Shown here in pieces: positions 35,070-45,320 of a stretch of DNA of 64,000 nucleotides (position 1 is its first letter; the number at the start of each line of letters is the position of its first letter). The notes under the pieces are model-generated. The model saw only the letters and a program-made list of their open reading frames with translations. It had not been told where the DNA came from and did not search any database. The translations under genes were made by a program, and so were the position numbers. Source of the DNA: Arcobacter sp. (lineage in GTDB: Bacteria; Campylobacterota; Campylobacteria; Campylobacterales; Arcobacteraceae); the NCBI GenBank assembly GCA_002869535.1, contig PKUK01000002.1, positions 1 to 64,000 on the forward strand, in the 5' to 3' direction.

Positions 35070-36173
35070 ATGAGATTTATAATATTTGCCACAATTCTTA
35101 TAGTCGTGATGGGATTACTTAGCCTTTTTATTTCAAAAAGGTTTATCAATAAGTTAGCTATTTGCCAAAAATCAAAAAAGTTTTTAAATCTGTTTTTACT
35201 AATTAACCTATTTGGTGTAATTTTATATATGACATCAAGGTATTTAATTTCTGTACCAAATGAAATATACTTTTTACTCTCACTTCCAATAGGAGTTATA
35301 TTTCTACTATTTTCTACAACAGTAATTTATGAAATAATCTCACATCTTCCAAAGATACGAAAAGATGAAAAAAGAAGAGCCTTTATAAAAAAGTCTATTG
35401 ATTTAGGCTCTTTAGCTTTTGCAACTTCTATTACCACAAAAGCCATCTATAATGCAAAAGAATCTTATGTAGAAAATATAGAAGTAAAAATTCCTAATTT
35501 AAAAAAGCCATACAATATTGTTCAACTAAGTGATGTACATATTGGTGGACTAATTGACCATGATTTTATAAAAAATATTGTTTATAAAGTAAATAAATTA
35601 AATGCAGATATTGTTGTAATAACAGGCGATTTAATAGATACAGATATAAATTATATAAAAGATGCAGTTGATGAACTTAAAAATTTAAAATCAAAATATG
35701 GCACATATTTCATAGTTGGAAATCATGAATATTTTCATGAAATAGAGAGAATCCTTGAGTATATAAAATCAATAAATATCAAAGTTTTAGAAAATGAAAA
35801 TGTCTATATTGGAGAAAAAAATAGTGGCTTCAATCTAGCAGGAGTTTATGATATTTTTGGATATAAAGCTAAAAAATTTGAGCCAAATATAAATAAAGCT
35901 TTAGAAAATATAGAAGATTCACCAACGATTCTTTTAGCCCATCAACCAAAATATATAAAAGAAATAGATACTCAAAATATCGACCTAGTTTTGAGTGGAC
36001 ACACCCATGGAGGCCAAATTGTTCCTTTTAATTTGCTAGTAAGACTTGCTCAACCATATATAAAAGGATTACATCAACACAATAAAAAAACTCAAATATA
36101 TGTAAACAAAGGGACAGGTTTTTGGGGACCACCTATGAGACTAGGCGCAAGTGCAGAAATTAGCAATATTTAA
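35070..36173 (+). CDS. Membrane-anchored metallophosphoesterase with internal Tat-like motif
   Basis: 367 residues. Three hydrophobic helices (about 2-21, 39-58, 66-90), then RRAFIKK (102-108) followed by a moderately hydrophobic stretch (SLAFATS), a twin-arginine-like motif, then the calcineurin-like phosphoesterase domain: LSDVHIG, TGDLIDTD, GNHEYFHE, AHQPK, GHTHGGQ. The metal ligands are complete. Relatives (YkuE type) act on lipid or sugar phosphates outside the membrane; the substrate here is unknown. A paralogue lies at 62279-63010. Confidence 0.85.
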   Translation: MRFIIFATILIVVMGLLSLFISKRFINKLAICQKSKKFLNLFLLINLFGVILYMTSRYLISVPNEIYFLLSLPIGVIFLLFSTTVIYEIISHLPKIRKDEKRRAFIKKSIDLGSLAFATSITTKAIYNAKESYVENIEVKIPNLKKPYNIVQLSDVHIGGLIDHDFIKNIVYKVNKLNADIVVITGDLIDTDINYIKDAVDELKNLKSKYGTYFIVGNHEYFHEIERILEYIKSINIKVLENENVYIGEKNSGFNLAGVYDIFGYKAKKFEPNINKALENIEDSPTILLAHQPKYIKEIDTQNIDLVLSGHTHGGQIVPFNLLVRLAQPYIKGLHQHNKKTQIYVNKGTGFWGPPMRLGASAEISNI

Positions 36174-36255
36174 ATTAGCTAAACAAATAAAATTATTTAA
36201 AGATTTTACGTCTTATATTACTGTATAATATTACTTTAAAATAAAAGGATTTAAT

Positions 36256-39200
36256 ATGTCTTTAAAAGTTGTACTTTCTCACAAAACTAAATATAAATAT
36301 GATAGAAAAATTTCATTATCTCCACATATAATAAGACTAAGACCAGCAGCTCATAGTAGAACTCCTATTGAGGCTTATTCATTAAATATAACACCAAAAA
36401 ATCACTTTATAAATTGGCAACAAGACCCTTTTGGGAACTACCTTGCAAGAATAATTTTTCCAGAAAAAACTGATGAATTTTCAATTGATGTGGAAATTAT
36501 TGCAGACTTAATTACCTTAAATCCTTTTGATTTCTTTGTTGAAGAGAGTGCAACAAACTTTCCTTTTGAATATAAAAAAGATTTAAAAAAAGAGCTAAAA
36601 CCATATTTGAAAATTAATGAAAAAGGCAAACTTTTAAAAGAGTTTGTAAAAAGCATAGATAAAAGTGAAAAACCTATTATTGATTTTTTAGTTGAAGTAA
36701 ATCAAAAAATCTGTGACTATGTAAACTACACTGTAAGATTAGAACCAGGTGTTCAATCTTGTAAAACAACACTAGAAAATAAACTTGGTTCGTGTAGAGA
36801 TTCTGCTTGGCTTTTTGTACAAGTATTAAGACATCTAGGTCTTGCTTCTCGTTTTGTATCAGGATATTTAGTTCAATTAACAGCTGATGTTAAATCATTG
36901 GATGGTCCAAGTGGTCCAGAAAAAGACTTTACAGACTTACACGCATGGACAGAAGTTTATATTCCAGGTGCTGGATGGGTAGGTCTAGATAGTACAAGTG
37001 GACTGTTTGCAGGAGAAGGTCATATTCCACTTGCTTGTACTCCTCACTATAATAGTGCCCATGCCATAGAAGGATTTAGTGATAAGTGTGAAACAGAATT
37101 TTTCTTTGATAATAGTGTAACAAGAATTTTTGAATCACCAAGGGTTACAAAACCATATAGACAAGAGCAGTGGGATGAGATTTATGAACTTGGATTTAAA
37201 GTTGATGAAGATTTAGAAAAAAATGATGTAAGACTTACTATGGGTGGAGAGCCAACTTTTGTATCCATAGATGATATGGAATCTGCACAATGGAATACAG
37301 ATGCAGATGGAGAGCATAAAAGAGAATTAGCTAATAAACTCTCAAGAAAACTACTTGATTCTTCTACAACTGGTGGATTACTTCATCATGCCCAAGGTAA
37401 ATGGTATCCAGGTGAGCCACTTCCAAGATGGCAGACAACTGTTTTTTGGAGAAAAGATGGAAAACCAGTTTGGCAAAATCCTGAACTTTTAGCTGATATG
37501 AATAAATCATATTCATATACAAATGATGATGCCAAAAAGTTTATTTCAACTTTATCACTAGTTTTAGGAATAAGTGATGAAAATATCGTACCAGCTTTTG
37601 AGGACCCAGTTTATTATATTATGAAAGAAGCAGAACTTCCACTTGATATTGATCCTTTAGAGTTTAATTTAGATGACCCATTAGAAAGACGCACTATTGC
37701 CCAAAAACTGTCAAATGGTTTAAATAAAGAGGTAGGATATGTACTACCTGTAAACTATGGAGAAACAAAATGGATTAGTTCAAAATGGGAATTTAGAAGA
37801 GGTCATATGTTCTTAGGTGCTGGGAACTCGCCACTAGGATTTAGACTTCCTCTTGAGTCTCTAATTGCGAATCCACAAGTTGAATTAGAACAAGAGTTTG
37901 AAAATGACTTATTTGCTTCTTATCCTGCTTTAGGTGAGTATATACCTTTAGTTCAAAAAAGAGCTAAAAAGTTGAGCAAAAAAACTACAATAAAAAATAA
38001 AAACAAAGAGTTTGTAAGAACTGCACTTTCTGTTGAAGTAAGAGATGAAAAACTTTGTATTTTCCTTCCACCAATAGAAAAAACAGAGCCATTCTTAGAC
38101 TTAATTGCTTCTATTGAAGAGAGTGCAAAAAGATTAGATATGGCAGTTATTATTGAAGGTTATGAACCACCTCATGACTTAAGAACTGATAGAATAAAAG
38201 TAACTCCAGACCCAGGTGTTATTGAAGTTAATATCCAACCAGCAACTTCTTGGAAAATGTTAAGTGATAATTTACTAGGTCTTTATGAAGATGCAAGACA
38301 GTGTAGACTTGGAACTGAAAAGTTCTTAATAGATGGACGACACACAGGTACTGGTGGAGGTAATCACGTTACTATTGGAGCCCTTGAGCCTAGTGATTCA
38401 CCACTATTAAGAAACCCTCAATTACTTAGAAGTCTAATCACTTTTTGGCAACACCATCCAGGTCTTTCATATCTATTTAGTGGAGCATTTATAGGCCCAA
38501 CTAGCCAAGCACCAAGAGTAGATGAAGGAAGAATGGAAAATCTTTATGAATTAGAGATTGCTTTTTCTCAAATCCCTGAAAAAGGAGATGTTCCTTTTTG
38601 GTTGACAGATAGATTATTTAGACACTTATTAACTGATATTACGGGAAATACTCACAGAAGTGAATTTTGTATAGATAAACTATACTCTCCAGATAGTAGT
38701 ACAGGAAGACTTGGTATTTTAGAGCTTAGAGCTTTTGATATGCCACCTCACTCTCAAATGGCACTTTTACAAATGCTGTTAGTGCGAGCTTTGGTTTCAT
38801 GTTTTTGGAAAAGACCATATAAACATGATTTAGTTAGATGGGGGACAAGACTACATGATAAGTTCTTACTTGAGCATTATGTAAAAGAGGATATTAAAAG
38901 TGTAGTTCAATACCTAAATGATGAAGGATATGAGTTCAAACTTGATTGGTTTGACCCATTCTTTGAATTTAGATTTCCATTACATGGTATGACAATGGTT
39001 GAAGGAATGCCAGTTGAGATTCGTTCTGCAATTGAGCCTTGGCATGTACTTGGAGAAGAGTCAAGTTCTCAGGGAACTGCAAGATATGTTGACTCATCAG
39101 TTGAGAGACTGCAAATAAAGATTGAAAACTTTAATTTAGAGCGATATATTGTATCTTGTAATGGAGTACAAGTTCCACTTAGTGCGACAGATGTTGAAGG

Positions 39201-39618
39201 GGTGTATGTAAGTGGTGTTAGATATAAAGCTTGGCAACCTTGGTCAGCACTGCATCCAACAATTAAAGTGGATACACCTTTAACTTTTGATATTATAGAT
39301 AAATGGAATACTAGATCTATTGGAGGGTTTAATTACTTTGTTACACATCCAGGTGGAAGAAGTTATGATACATTCCCTGTAAACTCTTATGAGGCAGAAT
39401 CTAGAAGAATAAATAGATATTGGGATTTCAATCACTCTCAAGGTGAAGTTGAATCTCATCAACCAGAAATCGGAGGAGAGAGTAACTCTATTTTTGCAGT
39501 AGAAGCAAATAGAACATTAAGTGCAACCAAAGGAAGTAAGAAACTTTACTTCAAAGAGATGCCAAAAAATAAAGAGTACCCTCATACTTTAGACTTAAGA
39601 CAAAGATGGACGAAATAA
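36256..39618 (+). CDS. Transglutaminase-like / DUF2126 putative amidoligase fusion
   Basis: 1120 residues. N-terminal beta domain (1-about 100), transglutaminase core with the Cys-His-Asp triad C180 (GSCRDSAWLF), H229 (DLHAWTEVY), D245 (GLDSTSG), then a long C-terminal DUF2126 domain (about 310-1100), annotated in Pfam as a putative amidoligase. Visible conserved pieces there: MGGEPTFVSIDD, WYPGEPLPRW, TGTGGGNHVTIG, HPGLSYLFSGAFIGPTSQAPR. Cytoplasmic, no signal. First gene of a three-gene operon (3- and 2-base gaps). TATAAT at 36224-36229 is a candidate -10 box. Inferred role: forming and breaking isopeptide bonds on an unknown peptide. Confidence 0.88.
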   Translation: MSLKVVLSHKTKYKYDRKISLSPHIIRLRPAAHSRTPIEAYSLNITPKNHFINWQQDPFGNYLARIIFPEKTDEFSIDVEIIADLITLNPFDFFVEESATNFPFEYKKDLKKELKPYLKINEKGKLLKEFVKSIDKSEKPIIDFLVEVNQKICDYVNYTVRLEPGVQSCKTTLENKLGSCRDSAWLFVQVLRHLGLASRFVSGYLVQLTADVKSLDGPSGPEKDFTDLHAWTEVYIPGAGWVGLDSTSGLFAGEGHIPLACTPHYNSAHAIEGFSDKCETEFFFDNSVTRIFESPRVTKPYRQEQWDEIYELGFKVDEDLEKNDVRLTMGGEPTFVSIDDMESAQWNTDADGEHKRELANKLSRKLLDSSTTGGLLHHAQGKWYPGEPLPRWQTTVFWRKDGKPVWQNPELLADMNKSYSYTNDDAKKFISTLSLVLGISDENIVPAFEDPVYYIMKEAELPLDIDPLEFNLDDPLERRTIAQKLSNGLNKEVGYVLPVNYGETKWISSKWEFRRGHMFLGAGNSPLGFRLPLESLIANPQVELEQEFENDLFASYPALGEYIPLVQKRAKKLSKKTTIKNKNKEFVRTALSVEVRDEKLCIFLPPIEKTEPFLDLIASIEESAKRLDMAVIIEGYEPPHDLRTDRIKVTPDPGVIEVNIQPATSWKMLSDNLLGLYEDARQCRLGTEKFLIDGRHTGTGGGNHVTIGALEPSDSPLLRNPQLLRSLITFWQHHPGLSYLFSGAFIGPTSQAPRVDEGRMENLYELEIAFSQIPEKGDVPFWLTDRLFRHLLTDITGNTHRSEFCIDKLYSPDSSTGRLGILELRAFDMPPHSQMALLQMLLVRALVSCFWKRPYKHDLVRWGTRLHDKFLLEHYVKEDIKSVVQYLNDEGYEFKLDWFDPFFEFRFPLHGMTMVEGMPVEIRSAIEPWHVLGEESSSQGTARYVDSSVERLQIKIENFNLERYIVSCNGVQVPLSATDVEGVYVSGVRYKAWQPWSALHPTIKVDTPLTFDIIDKWNTRSIGGFNYFVTHPGGRSYDTFPVNSYEAESRRINRYWDFNHSQGEVESHQPEIGGESNSIFAVEANRTLSATKGSKKLYFKEMPKNKEYPHTLDLRQRWTK

Positions 39619-39621
39619 TAG

Positions 39622-42111
39622 ATGTCAATATTTGATGCATATAAATTAGAATCATCATTTGATGAAATGATTGATAAAGATAATAATGTAAAAGAACACT
39701 GGAAAGAGATATTAAAAAATCTTGAAACTTCAGGTGTAGAAAAGCTAGAACAAAAACAAACAGAAATTGATTGGCGTTTAGAAGATAATGGAGTTACTTA
39801 TAATATCTATAATGATCCAGATGGTACAAATAGAAGATGGAATCTAGATCCAATTCCTTTTGTGATTACAAAAGAGGAGTGGGATGAAGTATCAAAAGGT
39901 CTAGCACAAAGAGCAAAACTTTTAAATCTTATTTTTAAAGATATCTACACAGAACAAAGACTTATAAAAGAAGGGATTGTTCATGCTGAGATTATTTTTG
40001 GGCATAAGAGTTTTTTACCAACAATGTTTAATTTTGAAAATATAGAGTACTACTCTATGAAATTTTATGCAACAGATATAAGTAGGGGTCCAGATGGTAA
40101 GTTTTGGGTTCTAAATGATAGAACTCAATCTCCTTCAGGACTTGGTTATGCAATAGAAAATCGTCTTACTATGAACTCTGTATCTTCTGAATTATATCCA
40201 AATGTAAAGATGCATAGAATATCGAAGTTTGTTGAAGGTTTTAAAAATATGCTTACTTCCGTAGCATCTAAAAACAACTCAAATCCTTTGATAACCCTGC
40301 TTACTCCAGGCCCTCACAATGAAACATATTTTGAGCACTCTTATCTTAGCTCGTTTTTAAATATCACTTTAGTACAAGGGGAAGATTTACTTACAAAAAA
40401 TAATCAACTATGGCTTAAAACTTTAAGTGGATTGAAAAAAGTTGATGCAATGATAAGAAGAGTTGACTCAAAGTTCTGTGACCCACTAGAACTAAGAAGT
40501 GACTCACAACTTGGAGTGGCAGGACTTGTTAATGTTTTAAGAAATGACAACCTATCTATGATAAATCCTATTGGTGTAGGTATTTTAGAAAATGTTGGTC
40601 TGATTCCTTTTATGGAAAATATTGCAAAGTTTTTCCTAGATGAAGAACTAATTCTACCTCAAATAGCAACTTGGTGGTGTGGACAGAAAAAAGAGTTAGA
40701 TTTTGTTTTAGAAAACTTGACAAATTTGATTGTAAAAAAAATAGATAAATCTAGTAAATTGGAAGTATATTTTGGTAATCAATTAGATGAAGCACAAATT
40801 CTTGATTTAAAAGAAAAAATCCAACAAAATCCTCACTATTATGTTGGTCAAGAGATTATTGACTTCTCTACTGTTCCTTCATTTTATGAAGATAAGATTG
40901 AGCCAAGAAATGCAGTTATTAGAGCCTTTTCATATTTAAATGAAGATGAATATGCTGTAATGCCAAGTGGTCTTGTTAGAGTATCTAGTTCAAAAAACTC
41001 TTTAGTTGTTTCAAACCAAAAAGGCGGAACAAGTAAAGATTTATGGATTTTAGGTGAAAATGATGCAAGTGCTGCTGTAAATATATTTAAAAATAAAGAC
41101 TTTATTGATTCAAGGCTAGAAAATATCTCTACTAAAAGAGCTGAAAATCTTTTTTGGCTTGGAAGATATCTTACACGTGCTATTAGTACTACTAGAATGA
41201 TTAGATTTAATTTAAAAAGTTTATTAAACCTAAACAGATATGATGATCAAAATATATCTAAAAAGACTACAAATATATTAAATGTAAGTCTTACTCATCT
41301 TACTATGACTTATCCTGGGTTTTTAAGTGAAGAAGAGGTTAAACCCCTCAAAGAAGTAATTTCTGTGATAAAAGATGCAAACAAAGCAGGAAGTCTATCT
41401 TTTACTTTGTCAATGCTTTCAAACATAAATGCAAACGTTAAAAATCTTCTTACAATGGAAGCTTGGAGAATCTATGAACGTATGCAAAAAGATTGGTTTT
41501 TTTACAGTAAAAGAGATGTCCTTTCAAACAGAGAACATATAAATGAACTAGATAATCTTTTAATATATCTTATGGCCTATAAAGAGCTAATAGATGAGAG
41601 TATTTTCAAAGAACAAGGTCTTATTTTATATGATATTGGATGTAAAATAGAGGCTTCTCAACTTCTTATTTCAAAAATGCGTTCTCTTCTTACAACAAAA
41701 TTAGATAAAATTTTGGAGTATGATATTTTGGACTCTATGTTAAACTCTTATGAGAGTTATAACTCATATAGAGCACACTATAAGTCATCATTAGACCTAG
41801 AAAATATTGTGGAATTTTTACTTTTCAATTCTAAATATCCTAAATCATTAATTTATATTATTAATGATTTATTAGAAGATTTAAAAGAGCTTCCATATAT
41901 AAACAAAGATACTCATTTAAGTGATTTTGAGGCACCTATTTTTAAGATTTATTCCATGTTAAAACTTTCAAATGCACAGGGTCTATTAAAATCTAAAGAG
42001 AGTGATTTTATTTATCCAAAGTTAGATAGTTTTCTATCTAAAGTTTCTCATCATTTAGGTAATACTTCTGAAGAGTTAACAAAAACATATTTTTCACACT
42101 ATAACGAGTAA
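39622..42111 (+). CDS. Circularly permuted ATP-grasp / alpha-E domain fusion
   Basis: 829 residues. The first 500 or so are the circularly permuted type 2 ATP-grasp (DUF404/DUF407): PIPFVITKEEWDEVSKGLAQ, DRTQSPSGLGYAIENR, LLTPGPHNETYFEHSYLSSF, VDAMIRRVDSKFCDPLELR, ATWWCGQKKE. From about 505 the alpha-E (DUF403) helical domain follows: RAENLFWLGRYLTRAISTTR. ATP-grasp enzymes ligate carboxylates to amines. The same two domains also exist as separate genes on the opposite strand at 43027-45057. Confidence 0.9.
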   Translation: MSIFDAYKLESSFDEMIDKDNNVKEHWKEILKNLETSGVEKLEQKQTEIDWRLEDNGVTYNIYNDPDGTNRRWNLDPIPFVITKEEWDEVSKGLAQRAKLLNLIFKDIYTEQRLIKEGIVHAEIIFGHKSFLPTMFNFENIEYYSMKFYATDISRGPDGKFWVLNDRTQSPSGLGYAIENRLTMNSVSSELYPNVKMHRISKFVEGFKNMLTSVASKNNSNPLITLLTPGPHNETYFEHSYLSSFLNITLVQGEDLLTKNNQLWLKTLSGLKKVDAMIRRVDSKFCDPLELRSDSQLGVAGLVNVLRNDNLSMINPIGVGILENVGLIPFMENIAKFFLDEELILPQIATWWCGQKKELDFVLENLTNLIVKKIDKSSKLEVYFGNQLDEAQILDLKEKIQQNPHYYVGQEIIDFSTVPSFYEDKIEPRNAVIRAFSYLNEDEYAVMPSGLVRVSSSKNSLVVSNQKGGTSKDLWILGENDASAAVNIFKNKDFIDSRLENISTKRAENLFWLGRYLTRAISTTRMIRFNLKSLLNLNRYDDQNISKKTTNILNVSLTHLTMTYPGFLSEEEVKPLKEVISVIKDANKAGSLSFTLSMLSNINANVKNLLTMEAWRIYERMQKDWFFYSKRDVLSNREHINELDNLLIYLMAYKELIDESIFKEQGLILYDIGCKIEASQLLISKMRSLLTTKLDKILEYDILDSMLNSYESYNSYRAHYKSSLDLENIVEFLLFNSKYPKSLIYIINDLLEDLKELPYINKDTHLSDFEAPIFKIYSMLKLSNAQGLLKSKESDFIYPKLDSFLSKVSHHLGNTSEELTKTYFSHYNE

Positions 42112-42113
42112 AC

Positions 42114-43007
42114 ATGATATACGAAATTTTTCACGAAACCAAATTTGATTATGAATCTATAGTTACCTTTAGCCATAATATTGCTAAGTTAAAACCAAAA
42201 AACTATATAAGACAAAAACTACTTAGTCATAAAATTAAAATAGACCCAAAACCATACGAAGTAAGTGATTTTGTTGATTATTTTGAAAATGCTAATACTT
42301 TCATGCTTATTAGAGAATCCCATAACTCTTTAACCGTAACTGCAACTTCAAAAGTCGAAAGGGTTGAAGAAGAGATAAAAAAATATATGGCTACTTTAAA
42401 AGCCTCTACAATAACAGTTAAAGAGACTAGAGAATTACTATCTTCATACAATAAAGATCATGTTTTTGCAAAACAATTTCTTTTTGAAACAGAGTCTATT
42501 CCCGCTCCATCAAAAGAGATTATGGATTATGTTTTAGAATCTTTTGATGAAAATAGATCCCTTTTTGAAGCAACCAATGAGTTTATGGCTAGAATTTTCA
42601 AAGAGTTTAAATTTGTAGCAGAATTTAGTGATATAACAACACCAATCGAAGAGATTTTTAAAGAGAAAAAAGGTGTTTGTCAAGACTTTGCCCAGTTTGC
42701 AATTTCAGCTCTAAGAGGTATTGGAATTCCTACAAAATATGTAAGTGGATATATTCAAACTTATCCAAAAGAGGGACAAGAAAAACTTTTTGGAGCGGAT
42801 GCTTCTCATGCATGGTTTTCTATCTATATTCCAGGTTTTGGCTGGGCTGATTTTGACCCAACAAATAATAAAATACCAAATGAAGAGTATATAATTTTAG
42901 GCTATGGAAGAGATTATTTGGATATTTCTCCGCTTAAAGGTGTTGTTCAAAGTAGTGGAGATAGTGAATTGAAAGTTAGGGTAAATGTTCAAAGATTGGA
43001 TAAATAA
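42114..43007 (+). CDS. Transglutaminase-like protease/amidase-fold protein
   Basis: 297 residues. N-terminal beta domain typical of bacterial transglutaminase-like proteins, then the core with triad C189 (GVCQDFAQF), H232 (SHAWFSIYIP) and D248 (ADFDPTNN). It starts 2 bases after the ATP-grasp/alpha-E gene. Many such proteins are thought to hydrolyse rather than form amide bonds. Its stop codon sits in the loop of an 11-bp palindrome. Confidence 0.88.
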   Translation: MIYEIFHETKFDYESIVTFSHNIAKLKPKNYIRQKLLSHKIKIDPKPYEVSDFVDYFENANTFMLIRESHNSLTVTATSKVERVEEEIKKYMATLKASTITVKETRELLSSYNKDHVFAKQFLFETESIPAPSKEIMDYVLESFDENRSLFEATNEFMARIFKEFKFVAEFSDITTPIEEIFKEKKGVCQDFAQFAISALRGIGIPTKYVSGYIQTYPKEGQEKLFGADASHAWFSIYIPGFGWADFDPTNNKIPNEEYIILGYGRDYLDISPLKGVVQSSGDSELKVRVNVQRLDK

Positions 43008-43018
43008 ATCCAATCTTT
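42991..43018. other. 11-bp palindrome with stop codon in its loop, between convergent operons
   Basis: AAAGATTGGAT (42991-43001), loop AAATAA containing the TAA stop (43005-43007), ATCCAATCTTT (43008-43018). It ends 8 bases before the stop of the leftward alpha-E gene. No T-run, but its position suits a shared 3' end. Confidence 0.5.
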
Positions 43019-43026
43019 ACATCTGC

Positions 43027-43692
43027 TTATTGTTCAACTACAATTTTGTCAATCTTACCATTAATTGAGTTTAATATAGCCTCATAAGTCTCTCTTTCAT
43101 CATGGGTATTGAACTGTGCATCTGGTGCTAAAATAGATACAATAGTATCAATCTCATCCATAACTACTAGTGAGAAACCTTTGTCCCTCTCAAGTCTTAA
43201 GTGAAAGTCTGTCTTCTCTACAAGTTTTCCAAGTCTTATAAAATAATCACTTGTATTTCTCTCTTGATTTCTTGTTAGCTCGCCCCAAATCTCACTGATT
43301 AAAGATAGAGCTTGGTCTATAAAATTACAATCAATCCAAAAGCTACTATTATCTGCATGCTTTAATAAATCAGACAACTCAATTACTGAACCAAAAGCTT
43401 CTGTATCTAGATAAGTTCTAGAAATAATTGCATTTTCTCTTGCATATCCCATAAGAACATTTATATTTGCATCATGTTCTCCAAAAACTGATGTATCTAA
43501 AAACTCTTTTGCATTTTTATATTCAATATCTATTTCAAACTTTTGATAGAGTATTTTTCCTGCATCTTTATCTATATCTATGATTTTATCAAAGGCATTA
43601 ACCACTTCAATTAAGGTTGCTTCTATTCTTTCTAAGTATCTACCAAACCAATATAAATTTGATGCTACATTTGCTGTTAATAATTGTTCCAT
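43027..43692 (-). CDS. Alpha-E (DUF403) domain protein
   Basis: 221 residues from the ATG at 43692, chosen because GGAGG lies 7 bases upstream and the family N-terminus begins here (LLTANVASNLYWFGRYLERIEATL). All-helical, many acidic residues. SDYFIRLGKLVEKTDFHLRL is a second signature. It follows the second ATP-grasp gene by one base, so the two are coupled. Function unknown; the domain almost always travels with ATP-grasp/transglutaminase genes. Confidence 0.85.
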   Translation of the reverse strand: MEQLLTANVASNLYWFGRYLERIEATLIEVVNAFDKIIDIDKDAGKILYQKFEIDIEYKNAKEFLDTSVFGEHDANINVLMGYARENAIISRTYLDTEAFGSVIELSDLLKHADNSSFWIDCNFIDQALSLISEIWGELTRNQERNTSDYFIRLGKLVEKTDFHLRLERDKGFSLVVMDEIDTIVSILAPDAQFNTHDERETYEAILNSINGKIDKIVVEQ

Positions 43693-43693
43693 A

Positions 43694-45057
43694 TTATGCC
43701 TCCATAACCCAAGTATCTTTAAATCCACCACCTTGAGATGAATTAACTAAATAATTACCAGCTTCCATTGCATATCTTGTCAATCCACACTGCCAAACAG
43801 TTGGTTCTTCATCCATTACAACATAAGCTCTAAAGTCAGCCTTTCTTGGAACTATCTCATTGTTTAAATAACACTCTTCATCATAGAACTCTATTAACTC
43901 TTGAGCAATAAATCTTCTTGGATTTGCAGTTATAATTGTTTTTAAATCATCAAGTTGGATTTTAGACATAGAGTGTCCAAACATTACACCATAACCACCA
44001 GCTTCTGCTACATCTTTAATAACAAGTTTTTCAATGTTTTCAAAAATATATTTTTTGTCTTTTTCAAAATATGGTAAATACGTAGGTGCATTACTTAATA
44101 TTGGTTCTTCACCTAAATAGTATTTAATCATCTTAGGAACAAAATAATATATACCTTTATCATCGGCAACTCCATTTCCAGGGGCATTCATAATTGCTAC
44201 ATTTCCAGCTAAATAAGCTTCCATGATTCCTGGAACTCCAATCAAACTATCTTTATTGAAAAATTTTGGATCTAAAAACTCATCATCAAGTCGTCTATAA
44301 ACAGCCCCTACTCTTATTTTTTGTCCATCATAGTTCTTAAAGTATAGAACTTTATTTTGAACAACAAGTTCACTATTTCGTACAAGGTGAGCACCCATTT
44401 TTTTAGCTAAATAGGCATGTTCATAATAAGCGGAGTTAAATCTACCAGGAGTTAAAACTACATTTATTCCTCCACAATTTACATAATCCATTGATTTAGC
44501 CAAAATAGATGGATAACCTTTTATTGGTTTAATTTTAAGTTTCTCAAAAAATTCTGGATATAATTTTCTATAGGTATCTCTAATAGATAAAGGATAACTA
44601 GCTCCACTTGGAACTCTTAGATTATCTTCTAATATAACCCATTCATTACTTACGGTATCTTTTACTAAATCTATACCATTGATATGTGTTCTAATTTGTT
44701 TTGAAGGAGAAACCCCTTCTAGCTCTTTTAAATACCCCTTTGCTTGGTAAATAAACTCTTCGGGGATTACTTTATCTTTTAGAATTTTTTGTCAGTGTAT
44801 AAGTCTTCTAAAAAGAGATTTAATGCTTTTATTCTTTGGCTCAAACCTCTATCCATCTTATCAAACTCTTTTGTGTCGATAATTCTAGGGATTACATCAA
44901 AAGGAAGTGATCTCTCAATAAAATTTCCATCTTTGTATAGGTTAAAATTTACTGCAAATTTGTCCATATATTTTTTGAATTCATCAATTTTTTGCCTATC
45001 TTGGTTTGAAAATATCTCCCAAAATATTTCTGTTGCACTATTTTTACTATCTAGCAA
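43694..45057 (-). pseudogene. Second circularly permuted ATP-grasp gene, broken by a one-base frameshift
   Basis: Translation starts at a TTG (45057) with a perfect AGGAGG 6 bases upstream and reads 92 codons to LEDLYTDKKF-stop (44779). The protein continues in another frame: ILKDKVIPEEFIYQAKGY, then EDNLRVPSGASYP, NCGGINVVLTPGRFNSAYYE, YRRLDDEFLDP, NAPGNGVADDK, down to 43694. The break is at six T on the plus strand (44785-44790, six A in the coding strand); seven would restore one 454-residue protein. Homopolymer slippage, a phase switch or a sequencing error could each explain it. Paralogous to residues 1-500 of the fusion at 39622-42111. Confidence 0.87.
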
Positions 45058-45187
45058 ATTACACCTCCTAGGTCTATATTAAATTTTAATACTATTAATA
45101 TAAAAAGGTTATAAATTATTTTATATTTTTATTAATTAATTGTATAAAAAATATACTATTAGAGTAATATTATTATAAAATGCATAA

Positions 45188-45221
45188 AAAAAGGGGAAGA
45201 AAGTTATTTCTTCCCCTTTTT
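45188..45221. terminator. Strong bidirectional intrinsic terminator
   Basis: AAAAAGGGGAAGAAA, loop GTTA, then the full complement ending in TTTTT: a perfect 15-bp stem with GGGG/CCCC core and A/T tracts. It lies downstream of the hsp20/small-peptide transcript (leftward). The 45058-45320 stretch contains nothing else that I can support. Confidence 0.88.
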
Positions 45222-45320
45222 ACTCAAAAAATTGTGCTTTAATTTTAAATATACTTTATACTAAAAAACCAGTGCACCTCCAAAATTTAATCATATCTTT
45301 TTATATTTCTTATCAAATCT

